Shown: piece after piece, positions 57,201 through 64,000 of the stretch
Position numbering within the stretch: the stretch's first letter is position 1
Layout of the letters: each line of letters opens with the position of its first letter
Assembly: GCF_900188485.1 (NCBI RefSeq)
Contig: NZ_FZPH01000004.1
Coordinates: 347,542-411,541, forward strand
Direction: 5' to 3'
DNA from: Asanoa hainanensis
GTDB taxonomy: Bacteria; Actinomycetota; Actinomycetes; Mycobacteriales; Micromonosporaceae
DNA length: 64,000 nucleotides
The notes under the pieces: generated by a model
Databases searched by the model: none
What the model was told of the DNA's origin: nothing
The model's input: the letters and a program-made list of their open reading frames with translations, nothing else
Program-made: the position numbers and the translations under genes

Positions 57201-58508
57201 TCAGGTCGGATCGAGCAGGTCGGTGGCGGTCACCGGCGCACCGGTCGCCATCGAGCGGTTGGCGGCCAGCCCGGTCAGCAGCGCGAGGGCGCCGTCCCGG
57301 GCGGTGGCGGAGCGGTCCATCGGGTCAGCCTGGCCGCCGAAGAGCACCCCGGTCATCCGGGCGTCGGCGCCACCATGGCCGCCGCGGGCATAGCCTTTTA
57401 CGGCGACTTCGCGGGGCGGCTGCCAGTAGGGGTGCACGGTCAGCCGCGCGCGTCCGTGCTCGGCGGCGGCGACCTCGCCGTGCACGGCGGCGCCCTTGAC
57501 CTCGCTGGCACCGGCGGGGCTGACGTGGTCGCTCTCGACCACCTCGAGCTCCAGCCGGCCACGACTGCCGTTGACCATGACCCGATAACCCTCCCACGGC
57601 GCGTACGCGGTGAGGTGGTAGGTCATCGTCGCCCCGGTCGAGTAGCGCACGAGCACGGCCAGGTCGTCTTCGATGGTCACGCCGGGCGCGAAGACGTTCT
57701 GGTCGCGCAGGTAGCCGTCCTCGTCCTCGGCGTCGAGGTAGAGCGCGCGGAGCTGCGGGTTGTCGGCGAGGTGCAGGGCGAACGGGTCGTCCCTTGGCGC
57801 GTCGTGGCCCCGGGCGTAGTCGCGGGCGTAGCCGTGCCTGCGCCCCTCCGGGCCGTAGAAGAACCGCCGGCCCTGCGCGTAGACGGTGGCCGGTGTCGCG
57901 TCGAGCCACCAGTTGACCAGGTCGAAGTGGTGGCCGGACTTGTGCACGAGCAGGCCGCCCGAGTTGGCCACGTCGCGGTGCCAGCGGCGGAAGTAGTCGG
58001 CGCCGTGCCGCACGTCGAGCAACCACTCGAAGTGGACGGACCCGATCTCGCCCAGCGCTCGCAGCTCGTCCTTGAAAGCTTCGTGCAACGGGTTGTAGCG
58101 GTAGTTGAACGCCACCCGGACCCGGCGACCGGTCTCTCGCACGGCGGCCAGGATCCGCCGGCAGCCCTCGGCGTCGGTCGTCATCGGCTTCTCGGTGACC
58201 ACGTCACAGCCCGCGTTCAGGGCGGCCACGATGTAGTCGGCGTGGGTCGCGTCGACGGTGGTGACGAGCACCTCGTCGACCTTCTCCGCGGCCAGCATGG
58301 TGGTGAAGTCGGTCGCCGCGTAGGTCTTCGGCGGGGTCGCGCCCAGCTCCTCCAGCCAGCGGACGTGGGCCGCCATCCGGGTGTGGTTGACGTCGGCCAG
58401 GGCCACCACTTCGGCCCGGTCGGCGTGGTCGGTGGCGAGGGCGCGCAGGAACATCCCGGCCCGGGCTCCGGCGCCGACCAACGCGTAGCGACGTCGTCCG
58501 TCAGACAT
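57201..58508 (-). CDS. Gfo/Idh/MocA oxidoreductase, first gene of uronate operon
   Basis: A 435-residue protein. The Rossmann part 'RRYALVGAGARAGMFLRALA' and the 'GCDVVTEKPMTTDAEGCRRI' EKP motif are followed by a long C-terminal domain with 'SGGLLVHKSGHHFDLVNWWL', including the H..D pair common to this family. A segment rich in His/Arg ('GRRHGYARDYARGHDAPRD') is an insertion relative to short members. It probably oxidises a sugar released from pectin side chains. ATG 58508 has AAGGGG 8 bases upstream, and a perfect LacI operator lies at 58529-58542. Confidence 0.9.
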   Translation of the reverse strand: MSDGRRRYALVGAGARAGMFLRALATDHADRAEVVALADVNHTRMAAHVRWLEELGATPPKTYAATDFTTMLAAEKVDEVLVTTVDATHADYIVAALNAGCDVVTEKPMTTDAEGCRRILAAVRETGRRVRVAFNYRYNPLHEAFKDELRALGEIGSVHFEWLLDVRHGADYFRRWHRDVANSGGLLVHKSGHHFDLVNWWLDATPATVYAQGRRFFYGPEGRRHGYARDYARGHDAPRDDPFALHLADNPQLRALYLDAEDEDGYLRDQNVFAPGVTIEDDLAVLVRYSTGATMTYHLTAYAPWEGYRVMVNGSRGRLELEVVESDHVSPAGASEVKGAAVHGEVAAAEHGRARLTVHPYWQPPREVAVKGYARGGHGGADARMTGVLFGGQADPMDRSATARDGALALLTGLAANRSMATGAPVTATDLLDPT

Positions 58509-58528
58509 CGACCAACCCCTTCGCGGAG

Positions 58529-58542
58529 TGCAAACGTTTGCA
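58529..58542. promoter_or_regulatory. LacI operator of uronate operon
   Basis: TGCAAACGTTTGCA, a perfect 14-bp palindrome with the LacI core AACGTT, 21 bp upstream of the first gene of the uronate operon. Confidence 0.85.
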
Positions 58543-58657
58543 GGAAACTAAGCATGCTCCCCTCGTACCCGTCAATGTCTTGTCCGTTATTTTGGCTTTT
58601 GCCGGTGGGTTGGAACGCGCCCGCAACCGAGTCGCAACAACAGACCGTTGACAGCCA

Positions 58658-58671
58658 CGCAACCGTTTGCA
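58658..58671. promoter_or_regulatory. Second LacI operator, transporter side
   Basis: CGCAACCGTTTGCA differs at two positions from the perfect operator at 58529-58542. It lies 55 bp upstream of the LacI gene, so one regulator probably controls both divergent units. Confidence 0.75.
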
Positions 58672-58725
58672 TTAATTGGCGCACTTGAGTGACGGCCACC
58701 ACAGCCTTCGATGAAGGGGTCCCGC

Positions 58726-59778
58726 GTGCCAGCCACCATCCGCGACGTCGCGCGCGAGTCCGGGGTGCACATCTCCACGGTCTCGCGCACGTTCTCGGCG
58801 CCGCACCTGGTCAACCCGGAGACCCGCAGCCGGGTGCTGGCCTGTGCCGAGCACCTCGGCTACCGCCCCAACCGGGCGGCCCGGGCGCTGATCACCGGGC
58901 GCACGCACAACATCGGCCTGATCGTGGCCGACATCGCCAACCCGTTCTTCCCACCGCTGATCAAAGCGGCGGAGAGCCAGGCCCGGCAACGGGACTACCA
59001 CATCTTCGTGACCGACACCAACGAGGACGCGAGCGTCGAAGAAGGACTGGTCCGCGCGCTGGCCAAGCAGGTCGACGGGGTCCTGCTGTGCAGCCCGCGG
59101 ATGAGCAACAGCCTGATCGAGCAGCTCAGCCGCGAGGTGCCGCTGGTGGTGGTCAACCGCCAGCTCACCGGCCTGCCGACCGTGGTGATGGACGTGGCGC
59201 AGGGCGCCCGGCTCGCCATCGACCACCTCAGCCGGCTCGGTCACCGGCAGATCGCCCTGGTCGCCGGCCCACGCGGGTCGTGGACCAGCCGGGAGATCCG
59301 CCGGTCGGCGCTGTCGGCCGCCCGGGCCAACGACGCCGACCTGGCCGTCATCGGGCCCAACCAACCCACCGAAGACGGTGGCATGGCCGTCGCCGAGCAG
59401 ATCGTGCGCGCCGGCGTGAGCGCCGTCCTCGCCTACAACGACCTCATGGCCATCGGCCTGATCGAGGGCCTATCCACCCTGGGCCTGAGCGTCCCGGAAG
59501 ACATCAGCGTCGTCGGCATCGACGACATCGCGCTGAGCCGCCTCACCCGCCCCAAGCTGACGACGGTGGCGACCCCAACCGCCGCCGCCGGACGGGCGGC
59601 CGTCGACATGCTCCTCGCGCACGGCGACGACCGTCGCACCACCGCACAGATAACCCTTCAGACCGAGCTGGTCATCCGCGACTCGACGGGGCCGGGCCCG
59701 GGTCCGCACAGCCATGCGGACCCGGGCGGCGTGGTCGCCACCGCCCCCGGAGAGGTCGCCTCCTACGCCAAGGAGTGA
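58726..59778 (+). CDS. LacI-family regulator of uronate/transport genes
   Basis: A 350-residue protein. Headpiece 'PATIRDVARESGVHISTVSR', hinge 'YRPNRAARALITGRTHNIG', and the sensor domain with 'ANPFFPPLIKAAESQARQRD' and 'AYNDLMAIGLIEGLSTLGLS'. I chose GTG 58726 because AAGGGG lies 6 bases upstream and the protein then begins in the usual 'MPATIRDVA' way; ATG 58711 is the alternative. It is followed 6 bp later by the binding-protein gene, so regulator and importer are one operon, divergent from the uronate operon with two operators between. Confidence 0.93.
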   Translation: MPATIRDVARESGVHISTVSRTFSAPHLVNPETRSRVLACAEHLGYRPNRAARALITGRTHNIGLIVADIANPFFPPLIKAAESQARQRDYHIFVTDTNEDASVEEGLVRALAKQVDGVLLCSPRMSNSLIEQLSREVPLVVVNRQLTGLPTVVMDVAQGARLAIDHLSRLGHRQIALVAGPRGSWTSREIRRSALSAARANDADLAVIGPNQPTEDGGMAVAEQIVRAGVSAVLAYNDLMAIGLIEGLSTLGLSVPEDISVVGIDDIALSRLTRPKLTTVATPTAAAGRAAVDMLLAHGDDRRTTAQITLQTELVIRDSTGPGPGPHSHADPGGVVATAPGEVASYAKE

Positions 59779-59784
59779 GCGCAC

Positions 59785-61143
59785 ATGCACCGCGCACCAT
59801 CTTCGCGTGCGGTCGAGCCGACCACGCGCCACCACCGTACCGCCTTTTCGGGGCCTGGCCTGCGGCGACGCCTGCTCGCGGCCCTGGTCGCCATTCCCCT
59901 CGCGCTGGCCGCCGCGGCCTGCGGTGACGATGGCGGCGATTCCGCCGCCGACCCCAACAAGCCGGTCGAACTGTCCATCTTCTGGTGGGGCGCGGAGGGC
60001 CGCGCGAAGCTGACCGAGGACGCGCTGGCGCTCTACACCAAGAAGCACCCCAACGTGACCTTCAAGAAGACGTGGCAGGCCAACCAGGGCTACTTCGACA
60101 AGCTGGCGACCCTGACCGCGGGCGGCGACGCGCCCGACATCTTCCAGATCGACGACAACTACCTCACCGAGTACGCGTCGCGGAACGTCACGTTGGACCT
60201 CACGTCCTACAAGGACGGTGGCAAGCTCGACGTCTCGAAGTTCCCCGAGAGCCTGGTGAACTACGGCATCGTCGACGGCAAGATGGCCGGCGTCGCGTTC
60301 GGTGAGAACACCCAGGGCCTGGTGTTCAACAAGACCCTGCTCGACAAGTTCAAGCTGCCCGCGCCGACCACCGGCATGACCTGGGCCGACTTCATCACCT
60401 GGGCGGAGAACGTCTCCAAGACCGCCAAGGTGCCCGGCACGCAGGACCCGAGCGCCGACTACAAGGCCTTCTGGGTGTGGCTGCGCCAGCAGGGCAAGGA
60501 CCTCTACAAGGACAAGGCGCTCGGCTTCACCGAGCAGGACGTGGCCGGGTGGTTCGAGCTGTGGAAGGGCGCCCGCGACCGCGGTGCCACCCCGACCGCC
60601 GACGTGATCCACGAGGGCAACGTCACCGACATCAGCAAGCAGCTCGTCGTCACCGGCAAGGCGAGCACCTCCTGGGTGTGGGCCAACCAGATGCCCGAGC
60701 TGAAGAAAAACACCAAGGACGAGCTCGGCGTCGTCGCGTACCCGGGTGACCCGAGCGCGCAGTGGGCCCGGGCGTCGATGTACTTCTCGGTGTTCCGGGG
60801 CAGCGAGCACAAGGACATCGCGGTCGACGTCATCAACTTCCTGTCGAACGACCCCGAGGCGGCGGCGGTGCTCGGCACCGACCGTGGCCTGCCGTCCAAC
60901 CTGGACATTCGTAAGGCGGTCTCCTCCACTGTCTCGGACGCGAACATGAAGGTCGCCATCCAGGTGCAGACCGAGCTGGGCGCCAAGTTCGGCGCTTCGC
61001 CGCAGGTTCCGCTCAAGGGGCACAGCAAGGTCCGCGCCGAGCTGATCAAGGCCGCCGAAGAGGTGCAGTTCGGTCGCCAGACACCCGCCGAGGCCGCCAA
61101 GGCGTACTTCGCCATCGCCCAGGCCGCGATCGGACAGGCCTGA
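59785..61143 (+). CDS. ABC transporter sugar-binding lipoprotein (family 1)
   Basis: A 452-residue protein with a long basic N-terminus, a lipoprotein signal ending 'LAAAAC' (Cys46), and an extracellular family 1 solute-binding domain: 'LSIFWWGAEGRAKLTEDALA', 'GGDAPDIFQIDDNYLTEYAS' and 'SWVWANQMPELKKN'. It captures an oligosaccharide outside the cell and hands it to the two permeases that follow. AAGGAG lies 9 bases before the ATG. Context (pectate lyases, uronate isomerase) suggests oligogalacturonides, but similar proteins bind other oligosaccharides. Confidence 0.93.
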   Translation: MHRAPSSRAVEPTTRHHRTAFSGPGLRRRLLAALVAIPLALAAAACGDDGGDSAADPNKPVELSIFWWGAEGRAKLTEDALALYTKKHPNVTFKKTWQANQGYFDKLATLTAGGDAPDIFQIDDNYLTEYASRNVTLDLTSYKDGGKLDVSKFPESLVNYGIVDGKMAGVAFGENTQGLVFNKTLLDKFKLPAPTTGMTWADFITWAENVSKTAKVPGTQDPSADYKAFWVWLRQQGKDLYKDKALGFTEQDVAGWFELWKGARDRGATPTADVIHEGNVTDISKQLVVTGKASTSWVWANQMPELKKNTKDELGVVAYPGDPSAQWARASMYFSVFRGSEHKDIAVDVINFLSNDPEAAAVLGTDRGLPSNLDIRKAVSSTVSDANMKVAIQVQTELGAKFGASPQVPLKGHSKVRAELIKAAEEVQFGRQTPAEAAKAYFAIAQAAIGQA

Positions 61144-61146
61144 CCG

Positions 61147-62130
61147 TTGGCCATTAGTACCGCGCCGCCGGCGGCACCGCCTGCCGGCTCCGCCTCCCCC
61201 GGTCCCGCCAGTCGGCGGGGCCGGGGTGGCCCGCGCCGCCGAGAGAACATCGCCGGGTTCGTCTTCCTGTCACCGTGGCTGCTCGGGCTCATGGGCATCA
61301 CGGCCGTCCCGATGCTGCTCTCCCTCTATCTCTCGTTCACCAACTACGACGCCCTCTCCGACTTCTCCGCGGTCGAGTGGATCGGGCTCGACAACTACCG
61401 CGAGATGTTCACCGCGGACGCGTCCTTCTGGCACGCCGTGCGGGTCACGGTCACCTTCGCGCTGATCGCCGTGCCGCTGAAGCTGGCCGCCGCCCTGGGG
61501 GTCGCCCTGCTGCTCAACCGGGCGTTCCGGGGCGTCGGGCTGTTCCGGGGCCTGTTCTACCTGCCGTCGCTGCTCGGTGGCAGCGTCGCGCTGGCCATCG
61601 TCTGGGTCAACATGTTCAACCGGGACGGCGCGTTCAACTCGCTGCTGGGCCTGTTCGGCATCGAGGGCGCGCCGTGGGTCAACGATCCCCGGTTCGCTCT
61701 GGAGACCCTGATGGCACTGGCCATCTGGCAGTTCGGCGCGCCGATGGTGATCTTCCTGGCGGGGCTCAAGCAGATCCCGGTCGAGCTCTACGAAGCGGCG
61801 TCGGTGGACGGCGCGGGTCCGTGGCGCCAGTTCCGGGCAGTCACGCTGCCCATGCTGTCGCCGGTCATCTTCTTCAACCTGGTGCTGGAGACGATCAACG
61901 GCTTCCAGGGCTTCACGTCGGCTTTCGTGCTGTCGAACGGCACCGGGGGTCCGGTCGACTCGACGCTGATGTACACGCTGAACCTCTACATCAAGGGCTT
62001 CACCGAGCTGCGGATGGGCTACGCGTCGGCGCTGGCGTGGGTGTTCCTGGTGGCGATCGCCCTGATCACGGTGGTGCTGTTCAGCACGGGCCGGTTCTGG
62101 GTCCACTACGCCGACGGTGAGGACCGGTGA
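61147..62130 (+). CDS. Sugar ABC transporter permease (MalF-like)
   Basis: A 327-residue protein starting at TTG 61147, 3 bp after the binding-protein stop. A basic Pro/Arg N-tail precedes six TM helices. The EAA loop reads 'ELYEAASVDGAGPWRQFRAV', and 'VPMLLSLYLSFTNYDALS' and 'GLFRGLFYLPSLLGGSVALA' are typical of MalF/UgpA proteins. It forms the channel together with the next gene. No ATPase gene is present in the operon; a shared MsiK-type ATPase elsewhere is usual in actinomycetes. Confidence 0.93.
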   Translation: MAISTAPPAAPPAGSASPGPASRRGRGGPRRRENIAGFVFLSPWLLGLMGITAVPMLLSLYLSFTNYDALSDFSAVEWIGLDNYREMFTADASFWHAVRVTVTFALIAVPLKLAAALGVALLLNRAFRGVGLFRGLFYLPSLLGGSVALAIVWVNMFNRDGAFNSLLGLFGIEGAPWVNDPRFALETLMALAIWQFGAPMVIFLAGLKQIPVELYEAASVDGAGPWRQFRAVTLPMLSPVIFFNLVLETINGFQGFTSAFVLSNGTGGPVDSTLMYTLNLYIKGFTELRMGYASALAWVFLVAIALITVVLFSTGRFWVHYADGEDR

Positions 62131-62963
62131 TGGGTAGGCGCTTCTGGCGTTTGGTGATCCTCGTGCTGATCCTGGCCGTGGTGCTGTATCCCCTGCTGTG
62201 GATGCTGGGCACCTCGTTCAAGTCACGCGAGGAGATCGCCACGAACATCGGCCTGTGGCCCGATGTGTTCACCCCTGGGAACTTCCGGGACGGCTGGCAG
62301 AACTTCGACGTGAGCTTCGGACGGTTCTTCGCCAACAGCGCGATGGTCGCCCTGCTGACGGTCGTGGGCAACGCGGTCTCGTGCCTGCTGGCCGCCTACG
62401 CCTTCGCCCGCCTCCGGTTCCGGATGCGCAAGGTCTGGTTCGCGATCATGATCGGCACGCTGCTGCTGCCGGGCCATGTGCTGATCATCCCGCAGTACGT
62501 GCTGTTCAAGCAGCTGGGTTGGGTCGGCGGCGACTGGCCGTATCTCCCGTTGCTGGTCCCCCAGTTCCTGGCCACGGAAGCGTTCTTTGTCTTCCTGATG
62601 GTCCAGTTCATGCGCGGCATCCCCTACGAGCTGGACGAGGCCGCGAAGATCGACGGGGCGTCGCCGTACACGGTGTTCGCCCACGTGATCGTGCCCCTGA
62701 GCCGGCCGGCCCTGGTCACGACAGCGATCTTCTCGTTCATCTGGACGTGGAACGACTTCTTCCGCCAGCTGGTCTTCTTGTCGGACCTGCAGGACTACAC
62801 GGTCCCGGTGGCCCTGACGTTGTTCATCGACTCGACGAGCGAGAGCGCGGTGGGCCCGATGTTCGCGATGTCGCTGCTGTCGCTGGTGCCGGTCTTCCTG
62901 TTCTTCGTAGCCTTCCAACGCCTCCTGGTAGAAGGCATCAACACGAGCGGCATCAAGGGATGA
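62130..62963 (+). CDS. Sugar ABC transporter permease (MalG-like)
   Basis: A 277-residue protein with six TM helices. N-terminal 'LYPLLWMLGTSFKSREEI' and the EAA loop 'YELDEAAKIDGASPYTVFAH' identify the MalG/CUT1 class. It begins at ATG 62130 in a TGATG overlap with the first permease stop, with GAGG 8 bases upstream (GTG 62127 is the alternative). It pairs with the MalF-like permease. Confidence 0.93.
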   Translation: MGRRFWRLVILVLILAVVLYPLLWMLGTSFKSREEIATNIGLWPDVFTPGNFRDGWQNFDVSFGRFFANSAMVALLTVVGNAVSCLLAAYAFARLRFRMRKVWFAIMIGTLLLPGHVLIIPQYVLFKQLGWVGGDWPYLPLLVPQFLATEAFFVFLMVQFMRGIPYELDEAAKIDGASPYTVFAHVIVPLSRPALVTTAIFSFIWTWNDFFRQLVFLSDLQDYTVPVALTLFIDSTSESAVGPMFAMSLLSLVPVFLFFVAFQRLLVEGINTSGIKG

Positions 62964-63688
62964 AACCCGACTGGCGCGACACGGTCCGCGTCGCCACCGA
63001 CGTGGCGGTGCTGGGCCTCCTGATGGTGGCGGCGTCGCTGCCGGTCCTCACGACCGGCGCGGCGTTCGCCACCGCCAGCTACGCGGTGCACTCATTCCTG
63101 ACCAACGACCGCTGGCCAGGCCCACGCGCCTGCTGGCGCGTCTTCCGCCGCACGCTGCTGCCCGGCGCCCTGGCAACGGCGGCCGTGCTTGCGGCGACCT
63201 GGCTGGTCACCGTCGACCTCGCCGCGGTCTCGACCGGCCGCGTCCCGGGCGGCGCGGTCGTGGTCGGCCTGACCACCGTGATCACGGCAGCCGCGTGCGG
63301 CTATGCGGCGCTCGCGCTGGTCGCCCTCGGCGGCACCCTCGCCACCGCGAATCCCGGCGGGGCCCACGCCACCGAAACACCCCAGCGCACCGCAACCACC
63401 GCGCCGCCTCGCGCCGCCGGAACTGCCGGCGACAGCGCGGCCGCGACGTCAGGCGACGCCCGCGCCACCGCGGCGCCGCACGGCGTTTGGCGATCGGCCG
63501 CACGCACCGCCGTCGCGGAGCGGCCAGCGACCGTCGCCGCCGCAGCGGGCGTGATCGGCTTGGCAAGCCTGCTCGCGCTGCTGGTGCACCCGATCCTGGC
63601 CGCTTGCCTGGTCGGCTATGGCCTCTACGCGCTCCACGCGGTTACCCGACGCCTGAACCCCACCCCGGCGACAGAGCCAACTCGGTAG
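62960..63688 (+). CDS. DUF624/YesL-like membrane protein
   Basis: A 242-residue protein coupled to the permease gene (ATGA). The first 115 residues hold three or four TM helices, including 'VAVLGLLMVAASLPVLTTGA', with a DUF624/YesL-like pattern ('SLPVLTTGAAFATASYAVHS'). A low-complexity Ala/Thr/Pro segment (about 130-175) follows, then two more helices near the C-terminus. YesL-type proteins accompany rhamnogalacturonan and related oligosaccharide importers in Firmicutes and Actinobacteria. Its role is unknown, perhaps in transporter assembly or regulation. It is the last gene of the importer operon. Confidence 0.72.
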   Translation: MKPDWRDTVRVATDVAVLGLLMVAASLPVLTTGAAFATASYAVHSFLTNDRWPGPRACWRVFRRTLLPGALATAAVLAATWLVTVDLAAVSTGRVPGGAVVVGLTTVITAAACGYAALALVALGGTLATANPGGAHATETPQRTATTAPPRAAGTAGDSAAATSGDARATAAPHGVWRSAARTAVAERPATVAAAAGVIGLASLLALLVHPILAACLVGYGLYALHAVTRRLNPTPATEPTR

Positions 63689-63859
63689 CCCAACCGTCCA
63701 CACCTCAGCGAGGCACGGCTCACGTCGACGCGCAGCCCGCCCGACGCAGTGCGCCCACCACCTCGCGCGAACCACGTCGCCGCCCAGGCCGCAACGCACG
63801 GCCAAGCGCAACGCGCGAGCCGCCGGGTCAAAACCACGTCTCGCAGCAACGCGCAACGC
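63689..63859. other. Gene-free stretch after importer operon
   Basis: No supportable gene here. The sequence is GC-rich and already contains scattered GCGCAACGCG-like units that lead into the tandem repeats. Open frames on both strands look like composition artefacts. Confidence 0.4.
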
Positions 63860-64000
63860 GTCGCCAGGCGCGACCCGCGGCTCGGGCGCAACGCGCCGCC
63901 GGGCGCGACCCGCCGCTCGGGCGCAACGCGCCGCCAGGCCCGACCCGCCGCTCGGGCGCGACCCGCCGCTCGGGCGCGACCCGCCGCCAGGCCCGACCCG
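63860..64000. repeat. GC-rich short tandem repeat tract, continues past window
   Basis: Repeated units of about 18 bases, GCGCGACCCGCCGCTCGG and variants with CAACGCG or CCAGGC, fill the tract to the right edge. At least six units are visible, imperfect and interspersed. It is probably intergenic, possibly a slipped-strand expansion. Confidence 0.75.

Noticed and set aside
1..64000. CRISPR arrays, rRNA genes, retrons and riboswitches
   Set aside because: No regularly spaced repeats with unique spacers, no rRNA stretches and no recognisable aptamer cores were seen. The only short tandem repeats are at 63860-64000.

Overview
The window is high-GC actinobacterial DNA, most likely Micromonosporaceae (Actinoplanes/Micromonospora relatives). 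This rests on very GC-rich codon use, a DUF397/DUF5753 regulator pair, DUF2637/DUF6284/DUF6907-type mobile-element genes, and an actinomycete integrative and conjugative element (AICE) inserted in a tRNA gene. The genus is inferred, not proven.

Layout. Positions 1-3027: end of a fasciclin protein, a DUF4190 membrane protein, and a HelD-like/pentapeptide-repeat chimera divergent from a TetR gene. Positions 3196-7921: a tightly coupled three-gene operon led by a 1255-residue protein that joins an N-terminal nitrilase domain to a C-terminal HerA/TraG-type ATPase. This is the best candidate for an undescribed system, plausibly defence. Positions 8179-13580: housekeeping and secreted proteins (GlsB-type, HNH nuclease, PNPOx, a secreted unknown, a FUSC-type exporter), ribosomal protein L36 and a methyltransferase. 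Positions 13730-13986: tRNA-Gly, tRNA-Cys and tRNA-Val.

Positions 13939-28085: a 14.1-kb AICE bounded by a 49-bp direct repeat that comprises the 3' part of tRNA-Val. It carries int, xis, a TraB/FtsK-like transfer ATPase, spread genes, a GntR regulator with HutC-type operators, two Nudix proteins (Pif-like), a nucleoside diphosphate kinase, and an AT-richer cargo end with a 623-residue unknown (possible PD-(D/E)XK-like core) and two membrane proteins. I find no replication initiator. A CTAG-rich palindrome cluster sits where rep is often found.

Positions 28215-36196: assorted chromosomal genes, including an aldo/keto reductase and TetR gene that share an operator, a DUF5753/DUF397 pair, a diguanylate cyclase, a lipase, a truncated GNAT gene and a frameshifted lipoprotein gene.

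Positions 36204-63688: a large carbohydrate island. The first unit is a LacI regulator with an uncharacterised catabolic operon (Gfo/Idh/MocA, DUF993, sugar isomerase, PmoA-like DUF6807) and a divergent inositol-phosphate synthase paralogue. The second is a six-gene array of secreted PL1 pectate lyases. The third is a uronate operon (Gfo/Idh/MocA, UxaC, FucD-like dehydratase, UxuB, Gfo/Idh/MocA), divergent from a LacI gene and ABC importer (binding protein, two permeases, DUF624/YesL-like protein). Together they suggest extracellular pectin cleavage, oligogalacturonide uptake, and intracellular isomerisation, reduction and dehydration of uronates. KDG kinase and aldolase would lie elsewhere. 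The right edge is a GC-rich short tandem repeat tract.
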